The position numbers and the translations under genes are program-made. From contig NZ_JAINRD010000038.1 of the NCBI RefSeq assembly GCF_020400605.1, positions 1-47,683 on the forward strand: a stretch of DNA of 47,683 nt. Direction: 5' to 3'. The notes under the pieces were generated by a model. That model saw only the letters and a list, made by a program, of their open reading frames with translations, made no database searches and was not told the DNA's origin. This DNA comes from Streptomyces aculeolatus. GTDB lineage: Bacteria; Actinomycetota; Actinomycetes; Streptomycetales; Streptomycetaceae. Position 1 is the stretch's first letter. Each line of letters begins with the position of its first letter. This document shows, one piece after another, positions 1 through 7,434 of the stretch.

Positions 1-35
1 GGGAGCCGGCGGTCCGGCCGCGCGGCGCAGCAGGG

Positions 36-1721
36 CTAGGTGCGCAGCCAGACCGCCGTGTCCCGTGGCAGCAGCCCGTCGTCGAGGGGGCCGCTGCCGA
101 TCAGGACGTCTCGGTGTGCCGGGAGCGGCACGGGCTCCGCGGCGAGGTTGACGACGCAGACGAAGTCGTCGGAGCGGGCGAAGGACAGCACGCCAACGGG
201 GGCGTCGAGCCAGCGCATCGGGCCGTGGCCGAGCCCCGGCTCGCCGCGGCGCAGCCGCAGCGCGTCGCGGTAGAGGCGCAGCATCGAGCGCGGGTCGTCC
301 TCCTGGCGCTCGACGGCGTACGCGCCCCAGCCCGCCGGCTGCGGCAGCCACGGCTCGGCCGGCGCGCCGCCGCTGCCGCCACTGTCGCCGCCGCCGTCCG
401 CGGGCGTACCGCCGCCGGGGGACCGGGTGCCCGCGTCCGCCGGGTCGCTGAACCCGTACGCGGGTCCGTCCGGCCGCCACGGCAGCGGCACCCGGCAGCC
501 GTCCCGCCCCGGGTCGCGGCCCTCGGAGCGGAAGTGCATCGGGTCGACGATGCGGTCCCGCGGCACCTCCGCCTCCGGCAGGCCCAGCTCCTCGCCCTGG
601 TAGAGGTAGACGGAGCCGGGCAGGGCGAGCGAGAGCAGCGCCGCGGCGCGCGCCCTGCGGGTGCCGCGCACCGGGTCGGTCGGGGTGCCGAAGCGCTTGG
701 CGGCGAAGTCGAAGCCGGTGCCGGGGGCGGCGTCGTCGCGGCCGTAGCGGGTGACGGTGCGGGTCACGTCGTGGTTGCACAGCACCCACGTCGCGGGCGC
801 GCCGACCGGCGCGTGGTACTCCAGCGTGGTGTCGATGGACGCGCGCAGCTCGGCGGCGTCCCAGGGGCGGGCGAGGAAGTCGAAGTTGAACGCGGTGTGC
901 AGCTCGTCCGGGCGCAGGTAGCGGGAGAAGCGCTCCGGCTCCGGCACCCACAGCTCGCCGATGAGCACGCCGTCGTACTCGTCGGCGATGGCCCGCCAGG
1001 AGCGGTATATCTCGTGCAGCTCGTCCCGGTCGACGTACGGGTTCGGCTCGCCGCGCGGGTCGTCCTCGTCCCAGTCGGGCAGCTCGGGGTCCTTGGCGAG
1101 CAGGGCCGCGGAATCGATGCGTACGCCCGCCGCGCCGCGCTCGAACCAGAAGCGCAGCACGTCCTCGTGCTCCCGGCGCACCGCCGGGTGGGCCCAGTTG
1201 AGGTCCGGCTGCCGCTCGGAGAACAGGTGGAGGTACCAGTCGCCGTCGGCGTGCCGGGTCCAGGACTCGCCGTTGAACTGGGAGGGCCAGTTGTTCGGCG
1301 GCAGTTCGCCGCCGGGGCCGCGGCCGGGGCGGAAGTGGAACAGCTCGCGCTCCGGGCTGCCGGGCCCCGCGGCCAGCGCGGCGCGGAACCAGGGGTGGGC
1401 GTCGGAGACGTGGTTGGGCACGACGTCGACGATCGTGCGGATGCCGAGGGCGCGCGCCTCGGCGATCAGCTTCTCGGCCTCGTCCAAAGTGCCGAACGCG
1501 GGGTCGATCGCCCGGTAGTCGGCGACGTCGTAGCCGCCGTCGGCCATCGGCGAGACGTACCACGGGGTGAACCAGATGGCGTCCACGCCCAGCTGGGCGA
1601 GGTACGGCAGCCGGGCGCGGACGCCAGCGAGGTCGCCGGTGCCGTCGCCGTCGCCGTCGGCGAAGCTGCGTACGTAGACCTGGTAGATGGCGGCGTCGCG
1701 CCACCAGCTCGTATCCGACAC
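36..1721 (-). CDS. aglA: GH13 alpha-glucosidase (AglA-like), last gene of mal operon
   Basis: Intracellular glycoside hydrolase family 13 enzyme expected to cleave imported maltose and maltodextrins to glucose; no signal peptide is seen. Numbering below is from an upstream in-frame GTG at 1733. The four GH13 regions are visible: DVVPNH at about 103-108, GVRIDS with nucleophile Asp207, the acid/base Glu260 in GELW, and NHD at 320-322. Length, about 561-565 residues, fits oligo-1,6-glucosidase/alpha-glucosidase relatives. I favour the GTG at 1721, because GAGGG lies five bases before it; the GTG at 1733 has no such site. It follows malG by about 50 bases on the same strand, so it is likely co-transcribed with the transporter. 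Odd feature: residues about 431-460 are a Gly/Ser/Pro-rich low-complexity insert between the catalytic barrel and the C-terminal domain. Substrate preference (alpha-1,4 or alpha-1,6) cannot be read from sequence alone. Confidence 0.9.
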   Translation of the reverse strand: MSDTSWWRDAAIYQVYVRSFADGDGDGTGDLAGVRARLPYLAQLGVDAIWFTPWYVSPMADGGYDVADYRAIDPAFGTLDEAEKLIAEARALGIRTIVDVVPNHVSDAHPWFRAALAAGPGSPERELFHFRPGRGPGGELPPNNWPSQFNGESWTRHADGDWYLHLFSERQPDLNWAHPAVRREHEDVLRFWFERGAAGVRIDSAALLAKDPELPDWDEDDPRGEPNPYVDRDELHEIYRSWRAIADEYDGVLIGELWVPEPERFSRYLRPDELHTAFNFDFLARPWDAAELRASIDTTLEYHAPVGAPATWVLCNHDVTRTVTRYGRDDAAPGTGFDFAAKRFGTPTDPVRGTRRARAAALLSLALPGSVYLYQGEELGLPEAEVPRDRIVDPMHFRSEGRDPGRDGCRVPLPWRPDGPAYGFSDPADAGTRSPGGGTPADGGGDSGGSGGAPAEPWLPQPAGWGAYAVERQEDDPRSMLRLYRDALRLRRGEPGLGHGPMRWLDAPVGVLSFARSDDFVCVVNLAAEPVPLPAHRDVLIGSGPLDDGLLPRDTAVWLRT

Positions 1722-1771
1722 TGAATCCCTCACAGGAAATCCCTACTGGTTCAGGAAGAGGGCCCTCACCG

Positions 1772-2653
1772 TCAGCCCTTGAGGCTGCCGGCGGTCAGGC
1801 CGTGCATGATGTTGCGCTGGAAGACGAGGAAGATCACCAGCGTGGGCACCGAGGCGATCGCGAGGGCCGCGATGAGCTGGTTCTCCGGAACGCTCGCGCC
1901 CAGCGAGTAGATGCCGACGTTGAGGGTCTGCTTCGACGGGTCGGGCAGGGTGAGCATCGGCCAGAGGAAGTCCTTCCACACGGCGACGACCGCGAAGATC
2001 GAGACGACGCCGAGGATCGGCCGGGACATCGGCAGGACGATGGACCGCAGGGTGCGCATCGGCGATGCGCCGTCCATGGCGGCGGCGTCCATCAGCTCCC
2101 GGGGGATGGAGTCGAAGAAGCGCTTGAGCAGGAAGATGTTGAAGGCGTTGGTGACCGCCGGGAGCCAGATCACCCACGGTGAGTTGATGAGGTTGCGCTC
2201 CACCAGCGGCACGTCGAGCACCGTGAGGTACTGCGGTACGACGAGCACGGTGGCCGGGATCATCAGCGTCGCGAGCATCGCGCCGAGGATCGCCTTGCCC
2301 AGCACCGGGCGGAGCTTGGACAGCGAGTACGCCGCGGCCACGTCGAAGACGAGCATGAAGGCCAGCGCGCCGAAGGCGTACACGCAGGTGTTCAGGAGCA
2401 ACTGGGCCAGGTCCAGCACACTCCACGCCTCGGAGTAGTTCTCCGGCCGGACCTCGCCGGGCACGAGCGTCGGCGGGGTCTGCGCGAACTCCTGGGAGGA
2501 CTTCAGCCCGCTGGTCGCCATCCAGTACAGCGGCCCGATGAACGCCAGCGTGAAGACCACCATGACCAGGGCGAACGCGCCCCAGTACAGGGCCTTTCCG
2601 CGCGGCCTGGCCAGCACCGCCGGCGAGATCAGCGTCCTTTGTGATTCGGCCAT
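1772..2653 (-). CDS. malG: Maltose/maltodextrin ABC transporter permease MalG
   Basis: Second inner-membrane permease of a type I carbohydrate importer (CUT1, MalG family). The 293-residue protein has an N-terminal membrane segment at about 24-46 and several further hydrophobic spans. The cytoplasmic EAA loop is at about 189-208 (DAAAMDGAS then RSIVLP) and docks the ATPase. No ATPase gene lies in this operon; in Streptomyces such importers share the ATPase MsiK encoded elsewhere, so that is the inferred partner. It starts 16 bases after malF and is followed by aglA. The organisation malE-malF-malG-aglA makes maltose or maltodextrin the most likely substrate. Confidence 0.92.
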   Translation of the reverse strand: MAESQRTLISPAVLARPRGKALYWGAFALVMVVFTLAFIGPLYWMATSGLKSSQEFAQTPPTLVPGEVRPENYSEAWSVLDLAQLLLNTCVYAFGALAFMLVFDVAAAYSLSKLRPVLGKAILGAMLATLMIPATVLVVPQYLTVLDVPLVERNLINSPWVIWLPAVTNAFNIFLLKRFFDSIPRELMDAAAMDGASPMRTLRSIVLPMSRPILGVVSIFAVVAVWKDFLWPMLTLPDPSKQTLNVGIYSLGASVPENQLIAALAIASVPTLVIFLVFQRNIMHGLTAGSLKG

Positions 2654-2669
2654 CTGGGATCTCCCGGCT

Positions 2670-3620
2670 TCAGTCTTCGCTGCTGCGGTCGAGGCGGACG
2701 AACACGGCGGAGAAGACGGCGAGCACCAGCATCAGCACGACCCCGAGGGCCGCGGCGCTGCCGTAGTTGTTGAACGTGAAGGCGTACTGGTAGATGAGCT
2801 GGACGACGGTCAGTGTCGAGTTCTCCGGGCCGGCGCCGCCGGTGAGCAGGAACGGCTCCACGAAGACCTGCATCGTGGCGATGATCTGCATCAGCAGCAT
2901 CAGCGACAGGATGAGCCGGGTCTGCGGGATGGTGACGTGCCAGATCTTGCGGAACAGGCCGGCGCCGTCCAGCTCCGCGGCCTCGTACAGCTCGCCCGGG
3001 ATGCCCTGCAGCGCGGCCAGGTAGATCAGCGTGGCGGCGCCCATGTTCATCCACGTCGCGGCGATGACGACGGACAGCATCGCGGTGTCGCTGGACTGGA
3101 GCCAGTCCTGCGCGGGCAGTCCGAAGGTCTCCAGGACGCGGTTGAAGAGCCCGTAGCCCGGGTCGTAGAAGTACTTGAAGAGCAGCACGGAGGCGACGGG
3201 CGGCAGCATCACCGGCAGGTACACCAGCACCCGCAGGTACGCGCGGCCGTGCCGGAACTCGTTCAGCACGATCGCGACCGCGAACGGCACGGCGAAGCCG
3301 AGGAGCAGCGCGAGCCCGGTGAAGGCGAACGTGTTGCGCCACGCCTGCCAGAAGGCGGGGTCGTTGAAGATGTAGCTGAGGTTCGACCAGCCCGCCCAGA
3401 CGGTCTCGCCGTCCTCGTTCTTCTGGAAGGCCAGGATGAACTCCCGGACCATCGGATACCAGGAGAAGAGGCCGAAGCAGAGCACGGCGCCGATGAGGAA
3501 GCCGTGGGCGGTCAGGTTGCGGCGCAGCGCGCGGCCGAAGCTCTCGCGGCTCGCGCGCCGCCGGCCGGCGGGCCGCCCCTTCGCGGGGGCGGCCGGCCGG
3601 GACAGTGTGGGCGCCGCCAT
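2670..3620 (-). CDS. malF: Maltose/maltodextrin ABC transporter permease MalF
   Basis: Membrane permease of the same importer, 316 residues. After a basic, Pro/Ala-rich cytoplasmic N-terminus of about 38 residues there are about six membrane spans, beginning near residue 41. The EAA loop is at about 213-232 (EAAELDGAG then WHVTIP). The start ATG lies two bases after the malE stop codon, so translation is probably coupled. Unlike E. coli MalF it lacks the extra N-terminal spans and large periplasmic loop, as is usual for Gram-positive MalF proteins. Confidence 0.92.
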   Translation of the reverse strand: MAAPTLSRPAAPAKGRPAGRRRASRESFGRALRRNLTAHGFLIGAVLCFGLFSWYPMVREFILAFQKNEDGETVWAGWSNLSYIFNDPAFWQAWRNTFAFTGLALLLGFAVPFAVAIVLNEFRHGRAYLRVLVYLPVMLPPVASVLLFKYFYDPGYGLFNRVLETFGLPAQDWLQSSDTAMLSVVIAATWMNMGAATLIYLAALQGIPGELYEAAELDGAGLFRKIWHVTIPQTRLILSLMLLMQIIATMQVFVEPFLLTGGAGPENSTLTVVQLIYQYAFTFNNYGSAAALGVVLMLVLAVFSAVFVRLDRSSED

Positions 3621-3622
3621 GG

Positions 3623-5017
3623 CTACTGGTTCGCGAGGACCTGGTTGACCTGGTCCTCGGCGGTGTCGAGCAGCCCTTGGGGATCGGCGTCCTCGTTGGT
3701 GAGCACGCCCGACATCACCGTGTCGAGGACCTTGTAGATCTCCTGGGCCTTGGGCGGCTCGGCGCGGCCGGGTACCGGGTCGTCGCGGAACGGCTGGAAG
3801 TTCTCGACCGGCATCGTGGAGTGCTCGGCGCGCAGCTCGTCGTCCTGCTGCTTGCTCGCGCCCTTCCAGAAGTCCGGCTGCGGCAGCCCGACGGGCAGTC
3901 CGTCGGCCTTCGTCCGCGCCCACTCGAACTGGCCCTTGCCGGGGGTGAGGAACTTGAAGTTCAGCCAGGCGATGGCGGCCTTGATCTGGTCGGGCGAGCT
4001 GCCCTTCTTGATCAGGTAGTCGTTGCCGCCGAAGAGGGTCGCCTCGCCGCCGGGCATGGGGCCCATGCCGTAGTCGGCGTAGTCGCCGCCGAGCTGCTGG
4101 ACCATGTACGTGATGTCGTCGGGCGCGGCGAGGAACATGCCGAGCTTGCCGGACGCCATCTGCTTCTGCAGGTCGCCCCACTTGAGCAGCTGGGTCTTGC
4201 CCATGCTGTCGTCCTCCCAGCGCATCGCGTGGAGGTTCTCGACGTATTCGAGGCCGGTCTCGTCGTTGAACGCGGCCTTGGTGGTGTCCTCGGAGACGAT
4301 GTCGGCGCCGAGTCCGTACATCGATGCGGTGAAGTGCCAGCCGCCGTTGTTGCCGGCGCTGTACTCGCCGAAGCCGCTGATGCCGTCGCCGAGGCCGGCT
4401 ATCGCCTTCGCGGCGGTGCGCACCTCGTCCCAGGACGTCGGCGGCTTGTCGGGGTCGAGGCCTGCCTCCTCGAAGAGCTTGCGGTTGATCAGCAGCCCCA
4501 TGGTGTAGTTGCTGGTCGGCAGCCCGTAGAGCTTGCCGTCCTCCCGGAGGACGTCGAGGACCTGCGGGTCGATGTCCGCGAGCGCCGGGACGGTCTCGTC
4601 GTTGACGTACGCGGTGATGTCCGCGGCGCCGTCGTTGTCCAGCACCTGCTGGAGGTCGGTGAAGTACGTGTAGAAGGCGTCCGGCTGGGACTTGGCCTTG
4701 AGCATGGCCGTGAACCGCGGGGGCTCCAGACAGGGGTCGGTCTGCTTCCCCTTGATCGTGACGTTCGGGTACTCCTTGTTGAAAGCCGCTACGTCCTCGT
4801 TCCACTCCTTCAGCTCGGCCTTCTCGGCCGCCGGCGGCATGCAGTCGATCGTCAGGGTGACCTTGGTCTCCGGGTCCAGCGGGGCGGCGGCGTCGGCCGG
4901 ATCGGCCGCGTCGTCCCCGCCCTCGTCGGAGCTGGAGGTGCCGCAGGCGGCGACGAGCGCCAGGGCGGCGCTGACGGCGAGGGCGGCGCTGGTACGGCGG
5001 AACCCGGTCTGTCTCAT
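3623..5017 (-). CDS. malE: Maltose/maltodextrin-binding lipoprotein MalE
   Basis: Extracellular solute-binding protein, family 1, anchored as a lipoprotein and delivering maltodextrins to MalFG. The ATG at 5017 gives a type II signal peptide: basic start (MRQTGFRR), hydrophobic core and lipobox LVAAC with the lipidated Cys at residue 25, followed by a Ser/Asp/Glu/Ala-rich linker. An AGAGGGG ribosome site lies eight bases before this ATG, which decides it over an in-frame upstream start. The mature part is about 440 residues. It is the first structural gene after malR, and the 136-base gap contains MalR-like half-sites. Binding specificity is inferred from the operon, not from binding residues. 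Confidence 0.93.
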   Translation of the reverse strand: MRQTGFRRTSAALAVSAALALVAACGTSSSDEGGDDAADPADAAAPLDPETKVTLTIDCMPPAAEKAELKEWNEDVAAFNKEYPNVTIKGKQTDPCLEPPRFTAMLKAKSQPDAFYTYFTDLQQVLDNDGAADITAYVNDETVPALADIDPQVLDVLREDGKLYGLPTSNYTMGLLINRKLFEEAGLDPDKPPTSWDEVRTAAKAIAGLGDGISGFGEYSAGNNGGWHFTASMYGLGADIVSEDTTKAAFNDETGLEYVENLHAMRWEDDSMGKTQLLKWGDLQKQMASGKLGMFLAAPDDITYMVQQLGGDYADYGMGPMPGGEATLFGGNDYLIKKGSSPDQIKAAIAWLNFKFLTPGKGQFEWARTKADGLPVGLPQPDFWKGASKQQDDELRAEHSTMPVENFQPFRDDPVPGRAEPPKAQEIYKVLDTVMSGVLTNEDADPQGLLDTAEDQVNQVLANQ

Positions 5018-5094
5018 CTCGGTGACCCCTCTGGGCATGAGCGGGAAGCCACGGCTGCACGCTGCCGTGGCGCGCACACTCAACCACCGTCGAC

Positions 5095-5130
5095 AGGTCT
5101 TCGCAATATGTCGCGCGGAAATTGCAAGAA
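5095..5130 (-). promoter_or_regulatory. Candidate MalR operator upstream of malE
   Basis: On the minus strand the malR-malE gap contains CTTGCAAT, 13 bases of spacer, then ATTGCGAAG. This is an imperfect inverted repeat of the CTTGCA-type half-site reported for Streptomyces MalR/Reg1. It lies 80-110 bases before the malE start. Its role in repressing malEFG-aglA in the absence of maltose is inferred. Confidence 0.5.
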
Positions 5131-5153
5131 TGAGACTAGAAGTTGAAGATCCT

Positions 5154-6158
5154 TCACCGCGCCGGGCCGGTGGAGCCGCGCACCACCAACTCCGGCTCGA
5201 ACAGCAGCTCGTCGGCGGCCACGGGGGCGCCGCCGATCTGCGCCGACAGCAGCTCGACCGCCGCGCGGCCCATCGACTCGATCGGCTGCCGCACGGTCGT
5301 CAGCGGCGGGGACGTGCAATTCATGAACGCCGAGTCGTCGTACCCGACCACGGACACGTCCCCCGGCACGTCCAGGCCGCGCCGCCGCACCGCCCTGATC
5401 ACCCCGAGGGCGAGCGGGTCGCTGGCGCAGACGAAGCCCGTGACGCCGTCCTCCAGCATCCGCGTCGCGGCCGCCTGCCCGCTCTCCAGCGAGTACTGCG
5501 CCCGCGCCACCCGGGACTCCGGCAGCTCCAGGCCCGTCTGCCGGGCCAACTCGTCCGCGGCGGCGAGCTTGCGGGCCGACGGCACGTGGTCCGCGGGGCC
5601 CAGCAGCATGCCGATCCGGCGGTGGCCGAGGGATGCCAGGTGGCGCCACGCCTGCTCGACGGCGACCGCGTCGTCGCAGGAGACGCGGGGGAAGCCCAGG
5701 TCCTCGATGGCGGCGTTGATCAGCACCACAGGGATGCGCCGCTCGGCCAGCCTGCGGTAGTGCTCGTGCGGCGCGGCGGACTGCGCGTACTGGCCGCCGG
5801 CGAACACCACGCCGGAGACCTGCTGTTGCAGCAGCAGGTCCACGTACGCGGCCTCGGAGACGCCGTTCTTCGTCTGGGTGCACAGCACCGGGGTCAGGCC
5901 GAGCTGGGCCAGCGCGCCGCCGACCACCTCGCCCAGCGCGGGGAAGATCGGGTTCTGCAGCTCGGGCAGCACCAGGCCGACCAGCCGGGCGCGCTCGCCG
6001 CGCAGTTGCGTGGGCCGTTCGTAGCCGAGCACGTCGAGGGCCGACAGCACGGCCTGCCGGGTCGCCTCCGACACCCCGGGCTTCCCGTTCAGCACGCGGC
6101 TGACGGTGGCCTCGGAGACCCCCACCTTCTTGGCAACCTCAGCAAGTCGTCGAGTCAT
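5154..6158 (-). CDS. malR: LacI-family maltose repressor MalR
   Basis: DNA-binding repressor of maltose uptake and use, 334 residues. The N-terminal LacI helix-turn-helix is clear (about residues 3-24, VSEATVSRVLNG). The hinge region leads into a periplasmic-binding-protein-like sugar domain that fills the rest of the protein, ending with the typical LacI stretch SVVGYDDS and the PPLTTVRQP segment. The start at 6158 is the one that begins exactly at the helix-turn-helix; longer frames upstream run through the operator. It lies directly upstream of malE in the same direction, the arrangement I recall for S. coelicolor malR-malEFG. Effector identity (maltose or a derivative) is inferred. Confidence 0.93.
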   Translation of the reverse strand: MTRRLAEVAKKVGVSEATVSRVLNGKPGVSEATRQAVLSALDVLGYERPTQLRGERARLVGLVLPELQNPIFPALGEVVGGALAQLGLTPVLCTQTKNGVSEAAYVDLLLQQQVSGVVFAGGQYAQSAAPHEHYRRLAERRIPVVLINAAIEDLGFPRVSCDDAVAVEQAWRHLASLGHRRIGMLLGPADHVPSARKLAAADELARQTGLELPESRVARAQYSLESGQAAATRMLEDGVTGFVCASDPLALGVIRAVRRRGLDVPGDVSVVGYDDSAFMNCTSPPLTTVRQPIESMGRAAVELLSAQIGGAPVAADELLFEPELVVRGSTGPAR

Positions 6159-6161
6159 GGA

Positions 6162-6196
6162 CGCAAGATTAGCGCAAGAAACGCAAGCTGCTTGCG
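6162..6196. promoter_or_regulatory. Candidate MalR autoregulatory operator: CGCAAG repeats and 15-bp palindrome
   Basis: Just upstream of malR the hexamer CGCAAG occurs three times (6162-6167, 6173-6178, 6182-6187). The last copy forms a perfect palindrome with its neighbour, CGCAAGC-T-GCTTGCG at 6182-6196. LacI-family operators have this form, so autoregulation of malR is the likely meaning. Confidence 0.6.
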
Positions 6197-6354
6197 GTGG
6201 GTTCCGGACCGGCCCGTTCCGGCCGCACCCTCGCCGCGCCCACGCCGCCACCGTACGCACCCGGGGGCAGCTGCTCCGCGGGACCCCGGGGGCGCGCGGG
6301 GCGCGGAGGCATCACCGGGACGGACGGGCCCCGCGGGACGGGGCGTTGAAGAAC

Positions 6355-6370
6355 GGTTAGGCTCACCTTC
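6355..6370 (+). promoter_or_regulatory. Iron-box-like site (DmdR/IdeR type) overlapping a -10 element
   Basis: GGTTAGGCTCACCTTC ends on the base before the GTG start of the next gene. Its first 14 bases match the core of the actinobacterial iron box as I recall it (TTAGGTTAGGCTCACCTAA). The hexamer TAGGCT at 6358-6363 inside it also fits a -10 element seven bases before the start codon. Repressor binding here would block a leaderless promoter. Binding by DmdR1 is inferred. Confidence 0.5.
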
Positions 6371-7300
6371 GTGAGTACGTGCGCGACCGCCTCCGGAGAG
6401 CTCGCCGAACCGCTCGCCGGGACCGCGGCCGTGGCCGCGACCTGGCTGCTGGTCGAGCAGACCGGCCCGTGGGGGAAAGAGGCGCTGACCCAGAGCCACC
6501 TCGACCCCGAGATCGGCAGTGCCCTGGAGGAGCGCGCCGAGGGCACCGGTGTGCGCGTCGCGCTCATCCGCCGCCCCGGCCGCCACGCCGACGTCCGCCG
6601 CCCCGCCAGCCGCCGCGTCCTCGCCGCCCACACCGCCCCCGGCGGCACCTGGATCCGGACCACCGACGTCCGCGACCCGGCGCACCTCCTCGACCTCGAT
6701 CTCGCCGCACTCGGCAGCGGCGAGCACGCCGGCTTCGACGCCGCCCTCGGCGCCGGCCCGTACCGCGGTGACCCGCTCGTGCTCGTCTGCACCAACGGCC
6801 GGCGCGACCGCTGCTGCGCGCTCCTCGGCCGCCCGCTCGCGGCCGACCTGCACGCCGCCGGGGGGACCGCGGCCTGGGAGATCACGCACATCGGCGGCCA
6901 CCGCTTCTCGCCCACGCTGCTCCTCCTGCCGCACGGCTACGCCTACGGCCGCATGACCCCGCACGCCGTCAAGGAGGTCGTCGAGTCGCTCGCCTCCGGG
7001 CTGGTCGTCCCCGACGGCTGCCGCGGGCGCTCGACCTGGGAGCGCCCCGGGCAGGCGGCGGAGCTGGCGGTGCGCCGGCTGACGGGCGCGTACGGCGCGG
7101 ACGACCTTGCCGTCGTACGCACCGAGAGCGACGGCGAAGGCGGGGGCGACGGCTGGCGGGTGACCGTCGAGCACCGCGACGGGCGGACCTGGGACGTGCC
7201 CGTCGCCCCCCTCGCCGCAGCGACCGCCACCCCGGCGAGCTGCGGCGCCGCGCCGCTGCCGCAGACGCACATGGCCGCGGGGGCGCCGAGACCGCACTGA
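6371..7300 (+). CDS. Suc/Fer-like (Apd1-type) thioredoxin-fold [2Fe-2S] protein
   Basis: Sucrase/ferredoxin-like family protein of 309 residues, predicted cytoplasmic. The family prototype, yeast Apd1, holds a [2Fe-2S] cluster with two Cys and two His in the pattern C-x8-C and H-x3-H. The same pattern is present here: Cys140 and Cys149 (CTNGRRDRCC) and His173 and His177 (HIGGH). The following GYAYGRM stretch is also family-typical. The GTG at 6371 has no ribosome site but a -10-like TAGGCT seven bases before it, so the mRNA may be leaderless. An iron-box-like sequence covers that promoter, which suggests induction under iron starvation. The physiological reaction is not established; electron transfer, possibly linked to iron or redox handling, is the best guess. 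It is divergent from malR, and no functional link to maltose use is evident. Confidence 0.8.
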   Translation: MSTCATASGELAEPLAGTAAVAATWLLVEQTGPWGKEALTQSHLDPEIGSALEERAEGTGVRVALIRRPGRHADVRRPASRRVLAAHTAPGGTWIRTTDVRDPAHLLDLDLAALGSGEHAGFDAALGAGPYRGDPLVLVCTNGRRDRCCALLGRPLAADLHAAGGTAAWEITHIGGHRFSPTLLLLPHGYAYGRMTPHAVKEVVESLASGLVVPDGCRGRSTWERPGQAAELAVRRLTGAYGADDLAVVRTESDGEGGGDGWRVTVEHRDGRTWDVPVAPLAAATATPASCGAAPLPQTHMAAGAPRPH

Positions 7301-7320
7301 GCCCGAAGCCTCCATCGAAT

Positions 7321-7337
7321 GACTACTGTGAGTAGTC
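7321..7337. repeat. Short inverted repeat upstream of the sensor kinase
   Basis: GACTAC-TGTGA-GTAGTC is a perfect 6-bp inverted repeat with a 5-base centre. It lies 21 bases after the preceding stop codon and about 100 bases before the kinase start. It could be an operator or a weak hairpin; no U-tract follows. Confidence 0.4.
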
Positions 7338-7434
7338 GTATGCGGCTACCCTGGGGCGGGTGCGTGGGGATGCGCGTGGGGATGTGCGTCCGGGGGAGTG
7401 CCCGTAGCATCCCGGTCGGTTACGGTTCGCGCTC

